Notes under the pieces: model-generated
What the model saw: the letters and a program-made list of their open reading frames with translations, nothing else
The model's database searches: none
What the model was told of the DNA's origin: nothing
Origin: Paenibacillus aurantius
GTDB lineage: Bacteria; Bacillota; Bacilli; Paenibacillales; NBRC-103111
Length of the DNA stretch: 64,000 nt
NCBI RefSeq assembly: GCF_032268605.1
Contig: NZ_CP130318.1
Coordinates: 3,444,001 to 3,508,000, forward strand
Direction: 5' to 3'
Shown here: positions 45,895 to 53,378 of the stretch, piece after piece
How positions within the stretch are numbered: position 1 is the first letter of the stretch
Layout of the letters: each line of letters begins with the position of its first letter
Made by a program: the position numbers and the translations under genes

Positions 45895-46974
45895 ATGGAA
45901 ATCATCGACATCCCCTCCCATTTGATCGAGGAGGACAAAGATCAGCCCCGTAACCAATTCGATGAGGAAGCCCTCCAGGAACTCATGAAAAGCATTGAGG
46001 AATTGGGCTTGCTCTCCCCCATCAAAGTAAGAACGGTCGCAGGCGGCCGATACAAGATCATTTACGGCAACCGCCGGTACAAGGCATGCATGAGACTGGG
46101 TCTTCCTTCCATTCCCTGCATCGTTTCGACGGCCGATAACGAGCTGGAGATTTATTTGGAGCAGGTCGCCGAGAATCTGAACCGCGAGAGCTTTAATCCG
46201 GTCGAAGAAGCGGAAGCCTTTCACAAGTTGATGAATGATCCCAAATTCAGTTCCTCGGTTAAATTCCTTTCCAGCAAGCTCGGCAAGCCCGAGACGTACA
46301 TCAAGCACAAGCTGGATCTGCTCAACTTCGGACCCTCCGTCCGCAAGCTCGTCGTAAGCGGCTCCGAAATCCGCAAGGACCGGCTGACGGAAGAGCAGCT
46401 TCTTCCCCTTAAGGATCTTCCGCTCGAATACCGCGATCCGCTCGCCAAAATCGCCGCACGGGACGAGCTGCCGGTCAGCGACGTGAAGAAAATCGCCCGG
46501 CTGTTCAAGGATAAGGAGCTGTCCGACAATACCAAAGGCAAGCTCCTGTACAAGAACGGGAGCGAGCTGCTGGAAACGTGGTCCATCCGTCAGCAGAACA
46601 AGGCCAAGAGGCAAGAGCCCGCCGCGCCCCAGCCTTCTAAAGAGACCAAGATAGAGAAGCAGGGCACAGGGGTACCGGATGCCCAGGAGAAAGAAGCGGC
46701 TCCCCCTTCGAAGCCATCTTCCGCCGGGTCCGTTGCCGGTTCACCGGCTGGGCCGTCTTTCTTGTCTCCGATGGACAAGCTCCTTGAGCTTCTTGCGGCG
46801 GAAGACCACTCGTCCTTCCGTTACAAGGAAGCGGCTCAGGCCGCAGCGGAGCTGGAAGCGGCCGACCGGGAGACCGCGGCTTCCGCAATAGGCGACCTGA
46901 TCGTCCGGCTGGAGAACGAGCTAATCGAATGGAAAGCTCTGCAAGAGCGGATGGCCAAGGAGCCGGCCGAGTGA
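45895..46974 (+). CDS. ParB/Spo0J/Noc-family protein without adjacent ParA
   Basis: 359 residues, GTAAGGAGCCCTGATA before the ATG. The N-terminal ParB domain (1-100) has the GxRR-type CTP-binding box (YGNRRYKACMRLG) and ENLNRESFNPVEEAEAF, close to ENIQRE-LNPIEEA of canonical ParB. A helix-turn-helix region follows (SSKLGKPETYIKHKLDLL). Then come a Pro/Ala/Lys-rich linker (about 235-285) and a helical C-terminus (LLELLAAEDHSSFRYKEAAQ). It should bind CTP and clamp DNA around a parS-like site. No parA lies beside it, and the linker and tail are unlike chromosomal ParB, so a Noc-like or other DNA-associated role is possible. It is convergent with the next gene. Confidence 0.82.
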   Translation: MEIIDIPSHLIEEDKDQPRNQFDEEALQELMKSIEELGLLSPIKVRTVAGGRYKIIYGNRRYKACMRLGLPSIPCIVSTADNELEIYLEQVAENLNRESFNPVEEAEAFHKLMNDPKFSSSVKFLSSKLGKPETYIKHKLDLLNFGPSVRKLVVSGSEIRKDRLTEEQLLPLKDLPLEYRDPLAKIAARDELPVSDVKKIARLFKDKELSDNTKGKLLYKNGSELLETWSIRQQNKAKRQEPAAPQPSKETKIEKQGTGVPDAQEKEAAPPSKPSSAGSVAGSPAGPSFLSPMDKLLELLAAEDHSSFRYKEAAQAAAELEAADRETAASAIGDLIVRLENELIEWKALQERMAKEPAE

Positions 46975-47019
46975 CGCCACACTCCTCGCCGCTGGGAATG
47001 CATAAGCAGAAGCTCACCA

Positions 47020-47063
47020 AACCAAACAAAGCTAAGCCGCGAGCGGCTTAGCTTTGTTTGGTT
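47020..47063. terminator. bidirectional terminator with unusually long stem
   Basis: 21-nt perfect arms (47020-47040 and 47043-47063) meet almost directly, leaving a GA centre. A further outer pair ATAAGCAG (47002-47009) / CTGCTTAT (47065-47072) adds 8 bp. It lies between two convergent genes. Confidence 0.85.
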
Positions 47064-47091
47064 CCTGCTTATCATCCTACGATCGTTCCGT

Positions 47092-47919
47092 TCAGCCCCT
47101 GACCCGAGCGACGATGTCCAGCACCTTGGCCCGGGTCAGCTTGCTGCCGCCGCTCGCGATGATGTTGACCGTAGCATGGGCAAGCGCCAGAGGAATCCGG
47201 CAGAAATCGAGTGCCGGTCCTTTCTTAAGCTCGGAGATGTATTCGTCCGCGGCTTTCAGATTCCGGCGGGTGTAGCGGACCATCTCGTCCATCCCCCATC
47301 CCTCGGGGAAGAAGTTGACTCCACGGGTGCCGTCTTCCGAGCGGTTGCGGAGAATATTGACCGACTGCAGGCCCCGTCCGAAGGCGACCGCCTTGACGGG
47401 ATCGGACTTCGTGTCGTCATACCACGCCCACAGGTCGGACAGCATCTCGCCTACCGCTCCCGCGACGCAGTACGTATACTGGTCCAGGTCCTCTTCGGTA
47501 CGGATCTCCCACTTCCGTTCCACCCAATGAGCCATCCCGAGGGACATCTCTTGGATATAGCGGAAAACCGTCGGAGCGATGCTGGTCGGGCACAAGGAAG
47601 CCCAGTCGCTGATTCTTAGGCTGACCTCCGGGATGGAGTCCCGGTAAGGGGCCAGAAAAGCATCCAGCGCCGCATAAATCTCCTGCTCGCCCTCTTTCTC
47701 AAAGGCTTGTCCGATGCCCTTCAGAAGCTGAATCTTCAGCGAATCCTCCATCTCCGGATGGTCTTCTATTTCGTCGATCGCCCTCATGCACAGGTAGGCG
47801 GAGGCGACGGCCTCCTTCAAGCCGGGCTTCAGCCGGCTGATTGGAATATAAAAGGTGCGGCTTGTATCAGCCAGCATCTTCATGGCTTTCTCCAGTGTTA
47901 CGATGGTATTCCCCTCCAA
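47092..47919 (-). CDS. phytoene/squalene synthase family protein
   Basis: 275 residues. It has the first Asp-rich metal motif AIDEIED and the segment YCVAGAVGEMLSDLW typical of prenyl head-to-head synthases. The second motif, normally NILRDxxED, reads NILRNRSEDGTRGVNFFP, with Asn in place of the first Asp. The family joins two prenyl diphosphates (farnesyl or geranylgeranyl) into squalene or phytoene. No desaturase or hopanoid gene is in the window. The start is uncertain: a TTG at 47919 has no site, GGAGGGG lies just after it, and an in-frame ATG at 47883 would trim the first helix. The altered motif leaves the activity open. Confidence 0.82.
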   Translation of the reverse strand: MEGNTIVTLEKAMKMLADTSRTFYIPISRLKPGLKEAVASAYLCMRAIDEIEDHPEMEDSLKIQLLKGIGQAFEKEGEQEIYAALDAFLAPYRDSIPEVSLRISDWASLCPTSIAPTVFRYIQEMSLGMAHWVERKWEIRTEEDLDQYTYCVAGAVGEMLSDLWAWYDDTKSDPVKAVAFGRGLQSVNILRNRSEDGTRGVNFFPEGWGMDEMVRYTRRNLKAADEYISELKKGPALDFCRIPLALAHATVNIIASGGSKLTRAKVLDIVARVRG

Positions 47920-48154
47920 TGGTCAAGTAAAGGCATGGATACCTGTCGATCCCATTCCCTTAAGTTTGTGCCTATGGAACATCTAACCATTACCCGAACG
48001 GTAACGAAGCGAAACAGCGCTCCGTATGCACTCTTCTTAGCGTACACCAAAGGGCGGGGTCTCAACAACCCAAACGGGTCTCCCTACCCATAATAATTTC
48101 CGCCTGTTCGGAAAATAATACTAAAAGAATTCACAAATCACGGGAGGTGCCCTA

Positions 48155-48271
48155 ATGCCGGATAAGGAAAAAGAGACCGTCGAACCGTTGGAAGCCGACG
48201 AACTGGAAGAAGACGAGGAGGACCTCGAGGCCGAGGACGAAACCCATGTGGAATGGGCCGGGTTTATCTAA
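48155..48271 (+). CDS. 38-residue highly acidic small protein
   Basis: ATG at 48155 with CGGGAGGTG 5 nt upstream, stop TAA at 48269-48271. About half of the residues are Asp or Glu, arranged in runs (LEEDEEDLEAEDE), and the peptide ends in the hydrophobic tail HVEWAGFI. A terminator follows about 55 bp downstream. I do not recognise a family. The good ribosome binding site and own terminator argue that it is expressed. Options include a small acidic spore or stress protein, a chaperone-like DNA mimic, or a peptide precursor with a short C-terminal core; none can be chosen from sequence. Confidence 0.55.
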   Translation: MPDKEKETVEPLEADELEEDEEDLEAEDETHVEWAGFI

Positions 48272-48325
48272 CCGCTCTCCCCTAAGCTCTGCGACCATCC
48301 AAAAAGCAGCAGCGGAGCGAATAAG

Positions 48326-48355
48326 AAACAGCCATCCCGCCTGGGATGGCTGTTT
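48326..48355. terminator. bidirectional terminator
   Basis: Perfect 13-bp arms (AAACAGCCATCCC / GGGATGGCTGTTT) with a 4-nt loop, between the small acidic gene and the convergent DUF4091 gene. Confidence 0.88.
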
Positions 48356-48372
48356 GGCTTGGAGGTACAGAA

Positions 48373-50019
48373 TTAGGATGCCGAGGCAATTTCGCGGTTA
48401 ACCTTCTCCCGGAAGTTCAACAGAGCGCGTTCTTCAAGCGGATAGCTCGTCATGCTTAAGCCGCTTCCCAGCTCTTGCTCGATCAAGGCAAGCACCTTCT
48501 CCCTGCCCCGCGTTTCTTCAAGAAGCTCCAGCGCGCGCAGATCCTGCAGCGCCTCCGACATCACTTCCAGCCGGATGGACTCAACCGGCCCATCCTCTCC
48601 CGGATAAACGAGGAAGGCATCCCCGGAAGGAAACGCATGTCCGGCATCGGTCACCCGGTAAGGATCAATGGGATACTTGGAATACTGCGAATACCAGAAA
48701 TTATAGCCCCAATGCAGGAAGCCTTTTAGGTTATAGACGTAGGACAGAACGCCCATGATCCGGTTTCGCGAAGACGGCATATGGAAGAACCGGTTGGGAA
48801 CATCGATATGCTGGGAGCAGCAATAATAGGTCCACAGCTCATCCAGCTTTCTTTCCACGAAAGGCTCGATATGATTGTTGGCGGGAATGGGCTGCTTGAC
48901 GAGTCCTTTATCATAGAAGGTTGCGTCCGACAAAGCATCGATAATGGGATATTGGTCCAGATGCTTCCGGATGAGAGCGCTTGCTTTGGAGTACGACTCC
49001 AAATGGGACAAGTTCGGTTCGTCCGATATATGAAAATAACATTTGTCTTCCCATCCGGTCCGCTGAAGAAAAGCGATCAAATCCGGGAGAAAGGCATCGA
49101 GAAAAGCTTCGTATTCCGGACCGGCCGCGTCGGTGTCCCAGCCAAAGATTTGCTGCAGGGTTCCATCCACTTCCGCTATAATTTTGGGGGCGTGCTTGGC
49201 TCCCCATTGGGTGAACAGATGGGACATTTCCAAATAAGGGATGCCTTCTTCTTCGCATAGGGAGATCCAACGTTCCAGCCTCTCATAGCCAAAGCTGTAG
49301 GCGCTGCCCGTCTTCTTCACGTCGACCAGCTGAACCGTCGGCCGTTCTCCTCCCACCTCGGTATCAAGCGGGGGCGTAAACAAAGGAGTCAGGATCATGT
49401 TCATTCCGTGCTCGGCCGCCGTGCGAATAAACTGCCGGATCCGGACCCAGTGCTTCTCGCTGAACACTTCGTCCCCATAATAGGTGGCGAGGCAGTCCGC
49501 ATGGAACCATTCGGTATGCAGGAGCCGCTGCTTCGGCAGATCGGCTTCGAGCCGGGTCAAGGTAAAGGTCTCCTCTGCAGCCTTTTCTCCGTCCCCGGAG
49601 GTGAAGACAATATGTATGGCCTCTTCCCCGCCCTTGCTTTCCCCGCCAGGATGAACGGTCACCCAGACCGATCTCCACTGCTGGGGAGGACCGACTACCC
49701 GGCCTTCCTTTATCGGAAGAAGAGGATCCGGATACAAGCCGGGGGTGCTGCGCAGAATTCCCTCGTCATGCCGGTGATAGCAAGGCATCTCGGATGGCAC
49801 CAGGCCAATTTCGCGAAGCGTGATGCTCGAGCCGCCGCTCGTAGAGGCCTTGACGAATAGAGGCTTGGTCAAGTGGCCGCACCGGTAAGCGACCTGGAAC
49901 GAGTAGGTTTCGTTCCTTAAGGCGGTCCCCGCCATCCAAGGCTCGGCCTTCAGCTCCTCATCCGCAAAAACTTTAACAAGTGAGGAAACCAGCCGGGTTT
50001 CCAAGGAAATCGGTTCCAT
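48373..50019 (-). CDS. DUF4091-domain protein, likely glycoside-hydrolase-like
   Basis: 548 residues without a signal peptide. An N-terminal beta domain (about 1-150) is followed by a TIM-barrel-like region (TEWFHADCLATYYGDEVFSE, YFHISDEPNLSHLESY) and the C-terminal DUF4091 segment (GFLHWGYNFWYSQYSKYPID ... GDAFLVYPGEDGPVESIRLE). DUF4091 proteins resemble glycosidases and occur in carbohydrate loci, but I know of no established reaction. The E in SDEPN is a plausible catalytic acid. GAAGGAAGGGGATTGTTAG precedes the ATG. It lies 125 bp after the MATE gene on the same strand. Confidence 0.82.
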   Translation of the reverse strand: MEPISLETRLVSSLVKVFADEELKAEPWMAGTALRNETYSFQVAYRCGHLTKPLFVKASTSGGSSITLREIGLVPSEMPCYHRHDEGILRSTPGLYPDPLLPIKEGRVVGPPQQWRSVWVTVHPGGESKGGEEAIHIVFTSGDGEKAAEETFTLTRLEADLPKQRLLHTEWFHADCLATYYGDEVFSEKHWVRIRQFIRTAAEHGMNMILTPLFTPPLDTEVGGERPTVQLVDVKKTGSAYSFGYERLERWISLCEEEGIPYLEMSHLFTQWGAKHAPKIIAEVDGTLQQIFGWDTDAAGPEYEAFLDAFLPDLIAFLQRTGWEDKCYFHISDEPNLSHLESYSKASALIRKHLDQYPIIDALSDATFYDKGLVKQPIPANNHIEPFVERKLDELWTYYCCSQHIDVPNRFFHMPSSRNRIMGVLSYVYNLKGFLHWGYNFWYSQYSKYPIDPYRVTDAGHAFPSGDAFLVYPGEDGPVESIRLEVMSEALQDLRALELLEETRGREKVLALIEQELGSGLSMTSYPLEERALLNFREKVNREIASAS

Positions 50020-50144
50020 CTAACAATCCCCTTCCTTCTCATAGCAATACTTGTCGAATACAGGATACGCTTTATCGGAATCCAAGTCCAGGTAATTCTT
50101 CCAACCCTAGAAGCGTAGCGAGAAGGGCACCCCATTGGGATTAG

Positions 50145-51542
50145 TTATGCCGGTCGGGGCTCTGCGACCATCCGGGCCTTTCTCCAGCTGCCGAACCGGT
50201 AATAGAGCAAATTAAGGCCGGCCGCGACCGCGAATCCGACCGGAAAGCTCCACCAGATCGCCTCAAAGCCGTAATGGTGTCCGAGGAATACCGCGAGCGG
50301 ATTGCGGACGAGCAGCAGGGCGATAAACGAGATGACCAGCGGCACGACAACCGAGCCCGACGAACGAACCACTCCCGCCACGACATTGAAGATACCGAAC
50401 AGAATAAACGACCAGAGGGTCAAGTTATTGATAACCATGCCCATTTCCATCGCTTTTCCGGTCGAGGGAAGGAACAAACCCAGTGCCTGACGGTTGAAGA
50501 GGTGAAGGATAAGGACCAGCAGTCCCGTCAGGGTAATGTTGAAGGCAACTCCCGTCCAGGTAACCCGGGACACACGGTCCCAGAGCCCGGCTCCTATATT
50601 CTGGGCCGCCATCGAAGTCACCGCTCCGCCCACCGCCATAGCCGGCATCTGGACGTAGCTCGACAGCTGACCCGCCACGCCGAAGGCGGCCGCCGCTTCG
50701 GAGCCATAGGAATTGACCAGATGAATCAGCACCAGGTTGCTTAGGGAAACGACTATCATGTTGAGGCCCATGGGGACCCCTTTTTTGACCGTCGTCTTGA
50801 CGATTGTCCAATTGATGCGCAGAAGATGCAGCTCCTCGGCCGTGATGCGCAGGAAATACTTCCGGCGGTATAGAAAAAGGATAAGCGCGGCAAAGCTGAC
50901 CAGCTGGGCGATGAACGTAGCCGTGGCGGAACCGGCTATCCCCATTCTCGGAAAGGGGCCGATCCCCTCAATAAGCAGGGGATTCAGCGCAATATCCAGA
51001 ACGGCTGAGAGCAGCAGGAAGTAAAAGGGAGTTTTGGCATCTCCCGATCCCCGCAAAACCGCCATGACCAGATTAAACCCGAACATAAACGGAACCCCGG
51101 CAAACAGCACCCGGGTATAAGCGACGGCTAATGCTTGGGCATCGGGAGGAGTGTTCATCGCTTGCAGAATCCAGTGGGAGAACGTCAAGCCGATTCCGGT
51201 TACGATCAAGGAAAGAATAAGGAAGAATACGGTGCTCGTGCCGACTACTTTCTTCGCTTCGTCGACCCGCCGGGCTCCCAGGTTCTGCCCGACCAGGATG
51301 ACCGAGGCCATAGCCAGACCGAAAATGGCGCTAATCAGAAAAAACATGATGAGGTTCGAGTTGGAGGTGGCGGCCAAAGCCGTCTCCCCGAGGAAATTTC
51401 CTATCCAGATGGCATTGATCGAGCCGTTCAGCGACTGAAGAACATTTCCGAGCAGAATAGGCAGCGAGAAGAAAAGCAAGGTGCGGGCGATAGGCCCCTC
51501 GGTTAGTGAGGGACGGTTTTTTTGCGGTGGCGATGCGGACAT
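50145..51542 (-). CDS. MATE-family multidrug/Na+ antiporter
   Basis: 465 residues with twelve membrane segments in two MatE halves. Typical pieces are FFSLPILLGNVLQSLNGSIN, GNFLGETALAATSNSN and MAAQNIGAGLWDRVSR. It exports cationic drugs or metabolites in exchange for Na+ or H+. AAGAGGAGTCCTGCCAGCC precedes the ATG. It is divergent from the GntR-binding-protein fusion gene across 180 bp, so the latter may regulate it. Confidence 0.92.
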   Translation of the reverse strand: MSASPPQKNRPSLTEGPIARTLLFFSLPILLGNVLQSLNGSINAIWIGNFLGETALAATSNSNLIMFFLISAIFGLAMASVILVGQNLGARRVDEAKKVVGTSTVFFLILSLIVTGIGLTFSHWILQAMNTPPDAQALAVAYTRVLFAGVPFMFGFNLVMAVLRGSGDAKTPFYFLLLSAVLDIALNPLLIEGIGPFPRMGIAGSATATFIAQLVSFAALILFLYRRKYFLRITAEELHLLRINWTIVKTTVKKGVPMGLNMIVVSLSNLVLIHLVNSYGSEAAAAFGVAGQLSSYVQMPAMAVGGAVTSMAAQNIGAGLWDRVSRVTWTGVAFNITLTGLLVLILHLFNRQALGLFLPSTGKAMEMGMVINNLTLWSFILFGIFNVVAGVVRSSGSVVVPLVISFIALLLVRNPLAVFLGHHYGFEAIWWSFPVGFAVAAGLNLLYYRFGSWRKARMVAEPRPA

Positions 51543-51722
51543 GGCTGGCAGGACTCCTCTTCCTTTAGTCTATTCTAGTATTTTACCTTATTCTAGGGGA
51601 TTGGGTAAGACGTTCGTGCCTCCCGTTCGCTTTTTGGCCTGCCCGGTGGTATTATAGTTGTATTAAGAAAAGAGTTCCTATAAAATTTACCTATCCCAGA
51701 AAAAGAAGGATTGAACCGATAG

Positions 51723-53120
51723 ATGAAACGTGAGAGTGAATTTCGCTATACCAAACTGGCCGGCATTCTGAGGGAGCAGATCCTCTCCGGCTATATCAAG
51801 CCCGGGCAGTTTCTGATGTCCGAGAACGAGTTGTGCCGCCACTACGCCATGAGCCGCACGTCCGTGCGCAAATCGCTGGAGGAGCTGCTGAAGGAAGGCT
51901 TGATCGTCAAGAAGGTCGGTCAAGGAACCATCGTTTCCCCCGACCTGGCCATCGAACCGTCCAACAAAAAGGTTCTGCGCATCCTGGCGACCTCTCCGTC
52001 CCATTTCATGGATTCGTGCATGCCTTTCATTATCGAAGAATTCGAGAAGCAGAATCCGCATGTGGAGGTCAAATGCCTGAGCTTTCCGACAAGCGACTTC
52101 TGGGAATCCATTCGCTCGAGCAGCCAGATCGGTCTTCAGGCGGACATTGTCTTCGCGGGGGACCGCCAATTCAGCGAGATGGAGGAAGCCGGCCCTTTCC
52201 TTGACTTGAGGGAGCCCTTTAAGGATGTGCTGCCCGAGATTTATCCGGATCTGCGCAAAACCTTCGAGTCCGGGATGCAGATGCCTGCCATTCCCGTTAC
52301 CTTCTCGCCGGTCTATCTCGTCTATAACCCGAAGCTGTTTCACAAGCACGATATTCCGCTTCCGAAGCATGACTGGACCAAGGAGGATTTTCTGAGAGCC
52401 GCCCAGCGTCTGACCATCGATACGGATGGAGACGGCATTATTGACCAATACGGCTTGACTCTCTCCTGCTCCCTTAACCGCTGGCCTCTGCTTGCCTTGC
52501 AGAATGGCGTCGATTTTACGGGATCGATCGACCGGGAGGGCCTCGTGAAGACGCTCACCTTTATTCACGATTTGCTGTACCGCTACCGGATCGCTACCCT
52601 GTCTCCCCGGTATTTGATCAATTCGGAAGCCTTTATCCGTCAGAAAGCGGGAATGGTGCTGACCACCTCCATCGAGCTGGCCGGATGGCGCAAGGAGACC
52701 CTTCCGTTCGAGCCCATGGTCGCTTCCATGCCTTTCGGGGAGCGCAAGGCCTCTCTGCTCATCGCCAACGCAATGATGATCCCGGCCGCTTCAGAGGAAG
52801 AGGAGCTGGCTATCCGTTTTCTCAAAACGGCGCTTGATCCGGCCATCCAAGAACGCATCAGCCGGGAGCACAAGTTTCTTTCGGTGCTGCAGCCTGTCAA
52901 CGACGCCGTCTACAGCCCAACCGAGCTTACCCCGCTCAACATTGAGGGAAGCCGGATCGTCAACAGTCATTTCCTTCACGAGCTGTTCACCGATTTCAGT
53001 GTGATGGAAGAGATCGAAGCGGAAATGGAGCTCTTTTGGTCCGGTCTCGAATCCGCCGTTCATTTTGCGGACCGGATGGTGACGATGATCGAAAGCCGTC
53101 TAACCCCTTCTTCCCAATAA
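51723..53120 (+). CDS. GntR-type wHTH fused to an ABC solute-binding domain
   Basis: 465 residues. The first 75 form a GntR winged helix (LAGILREQILSGYIKPGQFL, HYAMSRTSVRKSLEELLKEG). From about residue 85 the chain is an extracellular-solute-binding (family 1) fold: KVLRILATSPSHFMDSCMPF, LQADIVFAGDRQFSEMEEAG, YLVYNPKLFHKHDIPLPKHD. There is no signal peptide or membrane segment, so the binding domain works in the cytoplasm as a ligand sensor for the DNA-binding part. GAAGGATTGAACCGATAG precedes the ATG. Divergence from the MATE gene suggests control of that exporter or of the DUF4091 gene behind it. Such fusions are known in Paenibacillus-like genomes but are little studied. Confidence 0.85.
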   Translation: MKRESEFRYTKLAGILREQILSGYIKPGQFLMSENELCRHYAMSRTSVRKSLEELLKEGLIVKKVGQGTIVSPDLAIEPSNKKVLRILATSPSHFMDSCMPFIIEEFEKQNPHVEVKCLSFPTSDFWESIRSSSQIGLQADIVFAGDRQFSEMEEAGPFLDLREPFKDVLPEIYPDLRKTFESGMQMPAIPVTFSPVYLVYNPKLFHKHDIPLPKHDWTKEDFLRAAQRLTIDTDGDGIIDQYGLTLSCSLNRWPLLALQNGVDFTGSIDREGLVKTLTFIHDLLYRYRIATLSPRYLINSEAFIRQKAGMVLTTSIELAGWRKETLPFEPMVASMPFGERKASLLIANAMMIPAASEEEELAIRFLKTALDPAIQERISREHKFLSVLQPVNDAVYSPTELTPLNIEGSRIVNSHFLHELFTDFSVMEEIEAEMELFWSGLESAVHFADRMVTMIESRLTPSSQ

Positions 53121-53160
53121 GTGAGTTTTCGGTTATCCGCCGATACTCCTGTGTTGCCAA

Positions 53161-53200
53161 AAACAAATCCCCTCGTCCATCCGGACGGGGGGATTTGTTT
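53161..53200. terminator. bidirectional terminator
   Basis: 18-nt arms (53161-53178 and 53183-53200), one G-U pair, 4-nt loop, with A/T runs at the ends. It lies between the fusion regulator and the convergent zinc-ribbon gene. Confidence 0.9.
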
Positions 53201-53216
53201 TATGCTGACTAGCGGC

Positions 53217-53378
53217 TTAAGGAGCCTTAGGGGCATCCGGCTTGGACGGGGGTTCTTCTTCCTCCGGGCAGGACCGGCATTGAACCTTGCCGTCGTCCCG
53301 CACCACCCCATCCAGAAACCCGCTGTCACAGTAAACCGGCCGGCCGCAAAGCACACAATGTCCCACTAGTTCCTTCAT
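53217..53378 (-). CDS. 53-residue zinc-ribbon protein
   Basis: The ATG at 53378 overlaps the stop of the upstream SgrR-like gene (ATGA), so translation is probably coupled; AGGAGAAGCGGG precedes it. Cysteines C8 and C11 (CVLC) with C34 and C37 (CRSC) form a four-Cys zinc ribbon, and C17 is extra. The C-terminus is an acidic, proline-rich tail (EEEEPPSKPDAPKAP). I do not know a function; a small DNA- or protein-binding partner of the upstream regulator is an inference from coupling. Confidence 0.7.
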   Translation of the reverse strand: MKELVGHCVLCGRPVYCDSGFLDGVVRDDGKVQCRSCPEEEEPPSKPDAPKAP

